Shown here in pieces: positions 8,859-16,224 of a stretch of 64,000 nt of DNA. The translations under genes were made by a program, and so were the position numbers. How positions within the stretch are numbered: position 1 is the stretch's first letter; each line of letters opens with the position of its first letter. The notes beneath the pieces are model-generated. The model made no database searches. It was not told the origin of the DNA and was given only the letters and a program-made list of their open reading frames with translations. The DNA comes from Pseudomonas brassicacearum subsp. brassicacearum (lineage in GTDB: Bacteria; Pseudomonadota; Gammaproteobacteria; Pseudomonadales; Pseudomonadaceae). The stretch is taken from contig NZ_VZPJ01000024.1 in NCBI RefSeq assembly GCF_008801605.1, forward strand, positions 1 through 64,000, written 5' to 3'.

Positions 8859-9551
8859 GTGACACAAAAGCCCAAACCACTCAGCACTATCCAGGTCAAC
8901 GGCCCCATCCCGGCTGACCAGGCTCGCTCGATCATCGAAGAGTCTCTGCGCGAGGCCATCCTCGATGGACGCCTGCCTTGCGGCACCGCCCTGCGCCAGC
9001 AGGAACTGGCCGACCTGTTCGGCGTGAGCCGCATGCCGGTGCGCGAGGCATTGCGCCAGCTCGAAGCGCAGTCACTGCTCAATGTGGTTCAGCACAAGGG
9101 CGCCGTGGTGGCGCCGTTGATCACCAACAATGCGGTAGAAACCTACGCCCTGCGCTCGGTCCTGGAATCGTTCGCCTTGCGCCTGTCCATTCCACTGCTA
9201 GATGACAACGACCTGGCACTGGCCGCCCAGTACATCGAACAGCTGGAAACGGAAACCGATCACGCCCAGATCGGCAAGCTCAACCGGCTGTTCCACATGT
9301 CGCTTTATCACAAGGCACCCAACAGCAAGCTGCTGGACCTGATCGAGCGCGAGCTCAATGAAGAAGAGCGCTTCCTGCGTTTTCATCTGTCATCCATGGG
9401 GCTGGGCAAGTTGAGCCAGGACGATCATCGCGCGCTGCTCGACGCCGCGCGTGCCAAGGACATCGATAACGCCGTCGTATTGCTGGAGCGACACCTGGAA
9501 AAAGCCTCGGTCACCATGCGCCGGTACCTGGAACAGTCGTCGAATCTTTGA
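8859..9551 (+). CDS. GntR-family regulator, FadR/FCD subfamily
   Basis: A 230-residue transcriptional regulator. The N-terminal winged helix has the GntR signature 'LADLFGVSRMPVREALRQLE' (about residues 50-69). The C-terminal FCD ligand domain (about 90-225) shows the metal/ligand residues in 'NRLFHMSLY' and 'QDDHRALLDA'. The start is GTG (GTG-ACA-CAA-AAG) with a weak AGGTG nearby. It is divergent from lapGD with about 200 bp between the starts, and is followed by a 680-bp gap before the pvf-like operon. FCD regulators usually sense organic acids or amino-acid breakdown products; the ligand cannot be read from the sequence. Control of lapGD or the downstream operon is only suggested by position. 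Confidence 0.85.
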   Translation: MTQKPKPLSTIQVNGPIPADQARSIIEESLREAILDGRLPCGTALRQQELADLFGVSRMPVREALRQLEAQSLLNVVQHKGAVVAPLITNNAVETYALRSVLESFALRLSIPLLDDNDLALAAQYIEQLETETDHAQIGKLNRLFHMSLYHKAPNSKLLDLIERELNEEERFLRFHLSSMGLGKLSQDDHRALLDAARAKDIDNAVVLLERHLEKASVTMRRYLEQSSNL

Positions 9552-9863
9552 TCCCACCTCGACGGTCCAGCCGGCGTAAAAACTTCTTACATATCCTTCC
9601 GACTCACTTGTCGCCTGCGCGGCGCGGCTTGGCCGTGGCCGCGACTCGTCGTCCCATCAGTTCAATGGCACTGCCATCGATTTGGGCTCACTCTTGCGCT
9701 TGTCGATTCAAAACAGACCTGAAGAAGTCAACGCCTGGCTGAGGCCAGACGAATCGAAGCCAATACGCAAGGAGCGTCGTCCAACCGGCGGGATGATCGG
9801 ATGTCCGACCGACGTCCTGCCCATAACATAAAACGTCTTAACTCCCCGATCCCTGAAGTGCTC

Positions 9864-9882
9864 CGAGTGAGGCATTCACTCG
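9864..9882. promoter_or_regulatory. Inverted repeat, possible operator
   Basis: CGAGTGA and TCACTCG form a perfect 7-bp inverted repeat with a 5-bp spacer, in the gap between the GntR gene and the operon. No factor can be assigned. Confidence 0.3.
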
Positions 9883-10221
9883 AACTATTCGATTCTGATA
9901 CCCCTAAATCGGAAGGAGCTTCTTCGCCCAAATAAAACTTATATAAAAAGTTTTAACAGCCCTCTTCGCGCCCAATAAAACACTAACTTTAAATAATTAA
10001 AAAAGTACTTGCCGCTTACTTGTTTCATGTATTAGTTTTTTATTCGTCGCGTTACTGGCGACCCTTTCGACTTGCGACAAGCCAAGCAAATACTGGCATC
10101 CAAAGCCGAAATTACGATTAAAAGAGAATACTTAAGCCCCTTGGGCAATTCATGGATTCCGGTTCAGGCACCCGCTCGCCTTAATTAAATAACGAGCAAC
10201 CTTCCGGACAAAATATCATTG

Positions 10222-10231
10222 ATGAGGACGT
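10222..10231 (+). promoter_or_regulatory. Candidate RsmA/RsmE site over the ribosome binding site
   Basis: ATGAGGACGT resembles the RsmA/CsrA core (ANGGANGU) and overlaps the Shine-Dalgarno of the next gene. The related mgo operon of P. syringae is known to depend on GacS/GacA, which acts through Rsm proteins. A direct effect here is inferred. Confidence 0.35.
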
Positions 10232-10235
10232 TCCG

Positions 10236-11012
10236 ATGCAGCCAACCAAAGAACAACTATCTCTAAAAAAACACGAACTTGGCCAACACCCGGTTTTTTC
10301 CGAGATTACATCAATCGATCTGTTACGCCGCTTTATGGAAAGCCATGTCTTTGCCGTCTGGGACTTCATGTCGCTGACCAAGCGGCTGCAACGCGAGCTC
10401 ACCTGCGTCCACCTGCCCTGGCTGCCGCCGGCCGACCCGCACGCGGCACGCCTGATCAATGAAATCGTGCTGGGAGAAGAGTCGGATGACCGCCCCGGCG
10501 CAGGCTATTGCAGCCACTTCGAACTGTACCTGGACGCCATGCGGGAAATCGGTGCCGATACCCGCGCGATCGAGCAATTCATCACCCTGCAACAGGAAGG
10601 CGTCAGCCCCGAAACTGCGCTGGACAGCGTCGAGGTCGAACCGGCGGCGGCACGGTTTGTCCGCCAGACCTTGCACACCGCCCTGCACGCCCCGGCCCAC
10701 AGCGTGGCAGCGGCCTTCGTGCATGGTCGCGAGAGTGTCATCCCGCAGATGTTCCAGCGCATGCTCGACGCTTGGGGCATTGGCCTGGATCAGGCGCCGA
10801 CCTTTCGTTATTACCTGCAGCGGCACATCGAAGTCGATTCCGAAGACCATGGCCCGGCGGCAGAAAAGTTGTTGGCCCGGCTGATCGATGGCGACCCGCA
10901 GCGCGAAACCGAAGTACTGGTCGCCGCGCTCGCCGCTGTCCACAGCCGCGCGGCCTTGTGGGATGGCTTGCGCCAGAGCATGGCCCAGCCGGTTGCACAG
11001 GTGACGCCATGA
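10236..11012 (+). CDS. pvfA: DUF3050 heme-oxygenase-like protein, first gene of pvf/mgo-type operon
   Basis: A 258-residue soluble, all-helical protein of the DUF3050 family, in the heme-oxygenase-like fold class that includes non-heme diiron oxidases. Candidate metal ligands lie in 'FMESHVFAVWDF' (E, H, D), 'EIVLGEESDD' and 'HFELYLDAM', and near the end in 'YYLQRHIEVDSEDHG'. It corresponds in order and type to PvfA of P. entomophila and MgoB of P. syringae. The ribosome binding site is GAGGA seven bases before the ATG. Its stop overlaps the next start (ATGA at 11009-11012), so translation is coupled. The likely role is an oxidation step in building the N-N bond of a diazeniumdiolate, inferred from the family and the operon. 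Confidence 0.82.
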   Translation: MQPTKEQLSLKKHELGQHPVFSEITSIDLLRRFMESHVFAVWDFMSLTKRLQRELTCVHLPWLPPADPHAARLINEIVLGEESDDRPGAGYCSHFELYLDAMREIGADTRAIEQFITLQQEGVSPETALDSVEVEPAAARFVRQTLHTALHAPAHSVAAAFVHGRESVIPQMFQRMLDAWGIGLDQAPTFRYYLQRHIEVDSEDHGPAAEKLLARLIDGDPQRETEVLVAALAAVHSRAALWDGLRQSMAQPVAQVTP

Positions 11013-11941
11013 ACGCTGTCGAATACCAATCTTTCGCCGACGCCTGGGAAAGCCGCGCGACGATCCGTACCCGGCCACGGCGCCGGGTCGAAGACGACGA
11101 CAAACTGATCTTCCCCATGAGCCGCCAGCCGCTGGTGCACAGCCAGACCTTCCTCAGCCACTGTCCGCAATTGCGCGACTTTGTGCTGGTGCAGAGCCTC
11201 TACAAGTTCATCAACGACGTGGTGATTTTCGAGACCGAACTGGTGGACCACACCGCCCGCCGCATCGCCAAGAACCGCTTCGGCATCGAATTCCCGTTCG
11301 CCTGCCGCTACGACGCGATGACCGTGGTGGTGGATGAGGATTATCACGCGCTGGTGGCGATGGACTTCATGCAGCAGACCATCGATATGACCGGCATCGA
11401 ACCGATCCCGTTGCCGGGGCAGATCGAACTCAGCCGCGCGATACCGGCGACCCTGGCCCAGGCGCCGGAACATCTGCTCAGCGCCGTGGAACTGATCTGC
11501 ATCGCCATCGCAGAGAACACCGTCACCAACGAAGTGGCGGCCTTCGCCCGGGACGACTCGGTCAAGGCCTCGATCAAGGGGCTGATGGCCGATCACTTGC
11601 TCGACGAGGGCCGGCACTCCGGTTTCTGGACGCGACTGGTGCAGATTTACTGGCGCACCGCGCCCGAAGAGGACCGCGCGGCGATTGCGCGCTTGATGCC
11701 CGGTTTCATCGTCCAGTACCTGGCGAGCGACCTGCAGCAAGCGTTCGACTTCGAGCTGATCGCCCACCTGCCCGTCGACGAATCGGTACGCCAGTCGCTG
11801 CGTGAAGAGGCCAGTGCGCTGGCCTACCCCATCAATCGTTTTCACCCGTTGGTGGGCAACATCACGCGCTTTTTCCGCAGCAGCTCGATGCTCGCGTCCC
11901 CCTGCGTACGCGACGCCCTCGCTGATTATCTGACTCCATGA
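11009..11941 (+). CDS. pvfB: AurF-like diiron N-oxygenase
   Basis: A 310-residue protein of the p-aminobenzoate N-oxygenase (AurF) family. These are diiron enzymes that oxidise an amine nitrogen to the hydroxylamine or nitroso level. Iron ligands are visible as 'FETELVDH', 'DEDYHA' (E/H), 'AENTVTNE' and the E-x-x-H pair in 'DEGRHSGF'. It corresponds to PvfB, MgoC and HamC. Its ATG overlaps the stop of the gene before it, and the NRPS gene follows after 10 bp. In this operon type the enzyme is expected to oxidise the nitrogen of an amino acid or its carrier-bound form. The exact substrate cannot be read here. Confidence 0.86.
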   Translation: MNAVEYQSFADAWESRATIRTRPRRRVEDDDKLIFPMSRQPLVHSQTFLSHCPQLRDFVLVQSLYKFINDVVIFETELVDHTARRIAKNRFGIEFPFACRYDAMTVVVDEDYHALVAMDFMQQTIDMTGIEPIPLPGQIELSRAIPATLAQAPEHLLSAVELICIAIAENTVTNEVAAFARDDSVKASIKGLMADHLLDEGRHSGFWTRLVQIYWRTAPEEDRAAIARLMPGFIVQYLASDLQQAFDFELIAHLPVDESVRQSLREEASALAYPINRFHPLVGNITRFFRSSSMLASPCVRDALADYLTP

Positions 11942-11951
11942 GGACCTTTCG

Positions 11952-14900
11952 ATGAAACGCCTCGAAATTGCAGTGTCTGGCACCAGCCAGGCCATGGCCG
12001 AACTGGCCCGGGAACTGGAGCTGCACGGCCATGGCATCGTGGATCGGCAATCGCCGGCCAACCACGGCGCGGTCGACCTGTTGATCGACGACGGTACGAC
12101 ACCGCGGGCCATTGAAGCCCTCTCATGCCTCCAGGTCCGCGTGGCGCTGCGCACGCTACCCGGCGAGGTATTGCCGCAACCGGTGGTGATATTGCGCGAC
12201 GGCGCGCAGCGGCTGTTATGCCAGGAAGTGATTGCGCCGCAAAGCGATGGCAGCGGTCAGTCCCTGCGGTTGCGTACCCTGGCGACCGTGGTCGAGACCG
12301 GCGCACGGCTGGTCAGCCAGTTATCCCGGGATGACACCTGCTTCGATCACTGGCCGACGGTGCACGCTGACGCTGTCGACCAACCTCTGCTCGGGCTCGA
12401 TGCACTGGAGCCGCTGGCGTTCGAGCACGGCCTCAATCGGCCGCCAGTGCACTGGCTGCTGGCCGCCGCCGATGTGCCGGTGATGCACAGCATCGAACAG
12501 CGCATGCTCGACGACGCGACGCAACCGGCCCTGTGGGTCGATGGACAACTCATCGACTACAAATCCTTGCGCCGCCTGGCGCTGAGGTTGCAGCAACCGA
12601 TGCTGGAAATACTGCACCGAGCAGAACATGAGAAAGGATCTGCTGGAGAACCTGTGGGAGCAAGGCTTGCCCGCGATGAGGACACCGAGGTTCTCAACCC
12701 AACCGCGTCATCGTTCATCGGGGGCAAGCCTTCCTCCCACAGGCCTTCCTCCCACAAGGTGATCGGTGTCTGCCTGCCCAAGTCCGCGCACCTGTATGCG
12801 GCGATCCTGGCAGTGCTGGGCTGTGGGGCAGTGTACCTGCCACTGGACCCGCAGCACCCGGCGCAACGTCGGCGCTTCATCCTGGAAAATGCCCAGGCCG
12901 ACCTGCTGCTGCACGACGGCGACAGCGATCTGGGCGACCTGTCGTTGCCAACGCTCAATGTCCAGCAACTGCCATCGCCCAAGCCCGGCATCCCGACCTC
13001 GTTGATCCGCCGCACAGTGGACAGCGACGAACCAGCCGTGGCGATCTACACCTCCGGCACCACCGGCCAGCCCAAGGGCGTGTTGCTCAGCCACCGCAAC
13101 CTCAGTCACTTCTGTGCCTGGTACGGCGACTACGTCGGGTTGCAACGAGACAGCCGGGCGTTGCAGTTTTCCACCATCAACTTCGACGCGTCGCTGCTGG
13201 ATATCCTCCCGACCTTCATCCACGGCGCCCTGCTGGTGGTGCCCAGCGAAGACCAGCGCCGCGATCCGCAGCAATTGGTCGCGTTGATTCACCAGCAGCA
13301 CATCAGCCATGCCTTCCTGCCGCCTGCGCTGCTGAGCGTCATGCCCCTTGATACACCGTTGGGCCTGGCGCACCTGATCACCGGTGGCGATGTCTGCGAA
13401 CCGTTCGTGATCGAACAGCTCGCGCCACAATGCCAGTTCCACAACATCTACGGCCCGACCGAAACCACGGTGCTGGCGACCACACGACAGTTCGGCGTCG
13501 GCGACAACAACCGCAACCTCGGCGTGCCCATCGCCAATGGCCGGGTGCTGATCCTGGACGAACAGTTGCAGCCGGTTCCCCAGGGTGTTCCCGGCGAGCT
13601 GTACATCGCCGGCCCGGGCGTCGGGCTGGGTTATCTGAACGACCCGACGCTGACCGCGACACGTTACCTCGACCTGACGCTGCCCACCGGGCAAACGCTG
13701 CGGGTCTATCGCACGGGTGATATCGGCCAGTGGACCGACAACGGCATCGAACTGTGTGGTCGGCGCGATAACCAGGTGAAGATCCGCGGTTTTCGGGTCG
13801 AGCCCGAGGAAATCGAGCACTGCCTGCGCGATAGCCAGTTGTTTCGCCAAGTGGCGGTGGGGGTCGATGAACGGCGGCGGATCCTGGCGTTCCTGGTTCA
13901 TCCCGAGCACTCCGGTGACGCCCTCCAGGCGTTACGCGAGCATGTGCAGAACAGCTTGCCCAGCTACATGCACCCGGCCGCCTACGTCGAATTGCCGAGC
14001 CTGCCGTACACCAGCAACGGCAAGGTCGATCGCCGGGCCTTGCTCGCCATGGCGGTGCAGGTGCAGGTCGACGGCCAACGCCGGCAGCCGCAGAACGCCC
14101 TCGAGACACAACTGCAGCAACTGTGGGCCGAACTGCTTGAACTGCCGGTCGAGGACATCGCCACCGACGAAAGTTTCTTCAACCTCGGTGGGCATTCGAT
14201 CCTGCTGTCGCGACTGCTGTTGAGCATCCGCCAGACGTTCGGCCGCAGCCTGTCGATCAATCGCTTCATCGAAGCACCGACGCTGATGACCTTGGCCAAG
14301 TTGCTGGACGATCCTGATCAAAACAGTGCATCGATCCTCAGCCCCCAGGCCTTCATCGATGCCGAGGCCGAGCTCAACCTCGATCCATTGCCCATCAGCC
14401 AATGCGGCGATGTGCACAAGGTGGTGGTGACCGGCGCCAACAGTTTTCTCGGCGTGCACATCGTCGAGGCACTGCTGGCCTGGGGCGCCACCGAAGTCGC
14501 GTGCCTGGTGCGCGCGAGCGCGGAACAAAGCGCGGCCGAGCGCTTCTCCCAAGCCCTTCAGGACAATCACCTGACCCACCTGGACCTGGACCGCGTCAGT
14601 GTGTACGCCGCCGACATTACTCAACCGCAACTGGGTTTGCCGGACGACGTCTACGCCCGCATCGACCGTACCTTCGGCGCGCTGGTGCACAACGCCGCCC
14701 ACGTCAACCATGTGCTCGACTACGAGTCCCTGGCGCGGGACAACGTGGAGCCGATCTTCGAATGCCTGCGCCTGTGTGAAGGGCGCAGCAAGAAGATCTT
14801 CAACTTCGTCTCCACGCTTTCCGCCTCCAGTGCCCTGGACGCCGACGGCCAGGTGCTGGAACAGCCAGCCGCCAAGACGCCGCCGATCTACATCAAGAAC

Positions 14901-15491
14901 GGCTACAACCTGTCCAAATGGGTCGGCGAACGGATCCTGCAACGGGCCCGGGATCGCGGGGTGTCGGTCAATCTGTTCCGCCCCGGCAACATCAGTTTCA
15001 ACAGCCTGACCGGGGTCTGCCAGCCCCATAAAAATCGGTTGATGCTGATGCTCAAAGGCTCGATCCAGCTCGGCCAGGTGCCGGAGCTGTCCCTCAATTT
15101 CGACCTGATGCCGGTGGATTTCCTGGCCCGCTTCATCGCCTTCCACGCCAGCCGCTACCAGCCGACGCAAGCGGTGTTCAACCTGCACAACCCGCAGCCT
15201 TTGAGCTGGGACGCTTACGTCGCCTCGTTTCGCGACAGCGGCCGGGAATTTTCGTTGGTCAGCGTTGCCGAGTGGCAACGGCAATTGGCTCGGGTCGATG
15301 CCGACAACGCGTTGTTTGGCGTATTGGGTTTCTACCTCAACGGCTTCGAGGAAGACATCGGCGATATCTCGCTGATCAGCCACGACAACGCCCGCGCCGG
15401 CGTGCGGCAGATGGGCGCCAGCTACCCGGAAAAGTCCCCGGCCCTGCTGCGTCGCGGCGCCGATTACCTCAAGGCCATCGACTTCATCTGA
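11952..15491 (+). CDS. pvfC: Single-module NRPS with terminal reductase (A-T-R), REP-interrupted
   Basis: A 1,179-residue non-ribosomal peptide synthetase. It has an N-terminal segment of about 190 residues without a recognised domain and an adenylation domain with cores 'YTSGTTGQPKG' (about 366), 'NIYGPTE' (about 498), 'YRTGD' (about 586), 'RDNQVKIRGFRVEPEE' and 'NGKVDR'. A carrier domain follows with phosphopantetheine Ser749 in 'LGGHS'. The thioester reductase (from about 825) has a Rossmann motif 'VTGANSFLG' and the 'YNLSKWVGE' Tyr/Lys pair. It matches PvfC, MgoA and HamD, which load a branched amino acid and release it reductively as an alcohol or aldehyde. Residues 234-269 are encoded by a REP doublet inserted in frame between cores A1 and A2. 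All core motifs are intact, so the protein may still work. The ribosome binding site is AGGA seven bases upstream. Confidence 0.88.
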   Translation: MKRLEIAVSGTSQAMAELARELELHGHGIVDRQSPANHGAVDLLIDDGTTPRAIEALSCLQVRVALRTLPGEVLPQPVVILRDGAQRLLCQEVIAPQSDGSGQSLRLRTLATVVETGARLVSQLSRDDTCFDHWPTVHADAVDQPLLGLDALEPLAFEHGLNRPPVHWLLAAADVPVMHSIEQRMLDDATQPALWVDGQLIDYKSLRRLALRLQQPMLEILHRAEHEKGSAGEPVGARLARDEDTEVLNPTASSFIGGKPSSHRPSSHKVIGVCLPKSAHLYAAILAVLGCGAVYLPLDPQHPAQRRRFILENAQADLLLHDGDSDLGDLSLPTLNVQQLPSPKPGIPTSLIRRTVDSDEPAVAIYTSGTTGQPKGVLLSHRNLSHFCAWYGDYVGLQRDSRALQFSTINFDASLLDILPTFIHGALLVVPSEDQRRDPQQLVALIHQQHISHAFLPPALLSVMPLDTPLGLAHLITGGDVCEPFVIEQLAPQCQFHNIYGPTETTVLATTRQFGVGDNNRNLGVPIANGRVLILDEQLQPVPQGVPGELYIAGPGVGLGYLNDPTLTATRYLDLTLPTGQTLRVYRTGDIGQWTDNGIELCGRRDNQVKIRGFRVEPEEIEHCLRDSQLFRQVAVGVDERRRILAFLVHPEHSGDALQALREHVQNSLPSYMHPAAYVELPSLPYTSNGKVDRRALLAMAVQVQVDGQRRQPQNALETQLQQLWAELLELPVEDIATDESFFNLGGHSILLSRLLLSIRQTFGRSLSINRFIEAPTLMTLAKLLDDPDQNSASILSPQAFIDAEAELNLDPLPISQCGDVHKVVVTGANSFLGVHIVEALLAWGATEVACLVRASAEQSAAERFSQALQDNHLTHLDLDRVSVYAADITQPQLGLPDDVYARIDRTFGALVHNAAHVNHVLDYESLARDNVEPIFECLRLCEGRSKKIFNFVSTLSASSALDADGQVLEQPAAKTPPIYIKNGYNLSKWVGERILQRARDRGVSVNLFRPGNISFNSLTGVCQPHKNRLMLMLKGSIQLGQVPELSLNFDLMPVDFLARFIAFHASRYQPTQAVFNLHNPQPLSWDAYVASFRDSGREFSLVSVAEWQRQLARVDADNALFGVLGFYLNGFEEDIGDISLISHDNARAGVRQMGASYPEKSPALLRRGADYLKAIDFI
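12651..12758. repeat. REP doublet inside the NRPS coding sequence
   Basis: 'CCTGTGGGAGCAAGGCTTGC' and an inverted partner ('GGGCAAGCCTTCCTCCCACA') flank about 55 bp, the same layout as the intergenic doublets at 26153-26258 and 33345-33432. A short direct duplication of 'CCTTCCTCCCACA' follows. The element keeps the reading frame and adds about 36 residues ('GARLARDEDTEV...'). Confidence 0.88.
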
Positions 15492-15523
15492 AACACCCTC
15501 AACCCAAAGCAAGGAGCAAGACC

Positions 15524-15994
15524 ATGAGTGCATTTCAACCCGACACCCTGATCAAAAACCCCCAAGCCTGCCAGGTCGAAACCTCGGTGGAGGTCGCGGC
15601 CGACGCGGCGCGCGTCTGGGACGTGGTGGGTGATTTTGGCGGATTCAACCATTTCATTCCGGCACTGGAGCACATCGAAATGACCGGCGAGGGTGTGAGG
15701 TCCCTGCGCAAGAAATTCTTCCGCGATGGGCAGAACCTGGTGGTGGAACAGCTCAACAGCCGCGACGACCAGGCCATGCACATGACCTGGACGCTGATCT
15801 ACAACACCCTGGGCATCGACAACCTGTGGGCAGCCATGCGCGTCGAACCCCTGGCGGACAACCGCTGCCGTGCCACCTGGACCATCATCGCCGACCACAC
15901 CGACGCCCACACGCCGGCGGGCTTCCGGGATTTCCTCCAGGGCTTCGCCGATGAGGCGATGGGGAATGTGCAGGGGATGTTCCCCGAGGCATAA
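15524..15994 (+). CDS. pvfD: SRPBCC (polyketide cyclase/dehydrase-like) protein, last gene of the operon
   Basis: A 156-residue protein of the SRPBCC / START-like fold, a small hydrophobic-pocket family. Recognisable segments are 'VEVAADAARVWDVVGDFGGF' at the N-terminus and a long C-terminal helix 'GFRDFLQGFADEAMGNV'. It corresponds to PvfD, MgoD and HamE. A strong AAGGAG (15511-15516) stands eight bases before the chosen ATG, 32 bp after the NRPS stop. Its role in diazeniumdiolate synthesis is not fixed by the fold; it may bind or cyclise an intermediate. Confidence 0.85.
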   Translation: MSAFQPDTLIKNPQACQVETSVEVAADAARVWDVVGDFGGFNHFIPALEHIEMTGEGVRSLRKKFFRDGQNLVVEQLNSRDDQAMHMTWTLIYNTLGIDNLWAAMRVEPLADNRCRATWTIIADHTDAHTPAGFRDFLQGFADEAMGNVQGMFPEA

Positions 15995-16041
15995 CCTGCT
16001 CCAGGGTGGCCTTGAGACTCAGGGCCACCACCAAACCTATG

Positions 16042-16207
16042 TGTGTGGGCTTGCTCGCGAAAGCGGTGGGTCTGTGTCGGCGATGTTGACTGGATGGCCG
16101 CCATCGCGAGCAGGCTCGCTCCCACAGTTTTGGTTCCGGGGTTGAATGCAAAATACCGACCCACCGCCAGTCCCCTGTGGGAGCGAGCTTGCTCGCGATG
16201 GCGGTGG
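16042..16207. repeat. REP cluster (three units)
   Basis: Three REP units in alternating orientation lie between the convergent operon end and the chemoreceptor gene (cores at about 16042-16062, 16101-16126 and 16172-16207). Confidence 0.82.
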
Positions 16208-16224
16208 GTCGGCTTGCGACTGGG

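Larger units (their letters stand above)
9552..10235. other. 680-bp gene-free region upstream of the signal operon
   Basis: No convincing gene is seen. The right half (about 9930-10200) is clearly AT-rich against the high-GC surroundings, with runs such as 'TTTAAATAATTAAAAAAG'. It probably holds the promoter of the operon at 10236. The base composition break fits either a regulatory region under H-NS/MvaT-type control or a junction of acquired DNA. Confidence 0.5.

Noticed and set aside
8659..8880. Longer LapG start at the GTG at 8880
   Set aside because: It overlaps the divergent regulator start and places 74 unrelated residues before the signal segment.
9548..9742. Small plus-strand frame after the GntR gene
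   Set aside because: Its start overlaps the regulator's end, its composition is unlike a protein, and no homologue is recognised.
10508..11008. Upstream extension of the AurF-like gene frame
   Set aside because: The extension runs inside the DUF3050 gene. The ATG at 11009, coupled to the previous stop, gives the normal length of the family.
10236..15994. Azetidomonamide-type cluster
   Set aside because: Gene content and order fit pvf/mgo/ham; the other typical genes of that pathway are missing.
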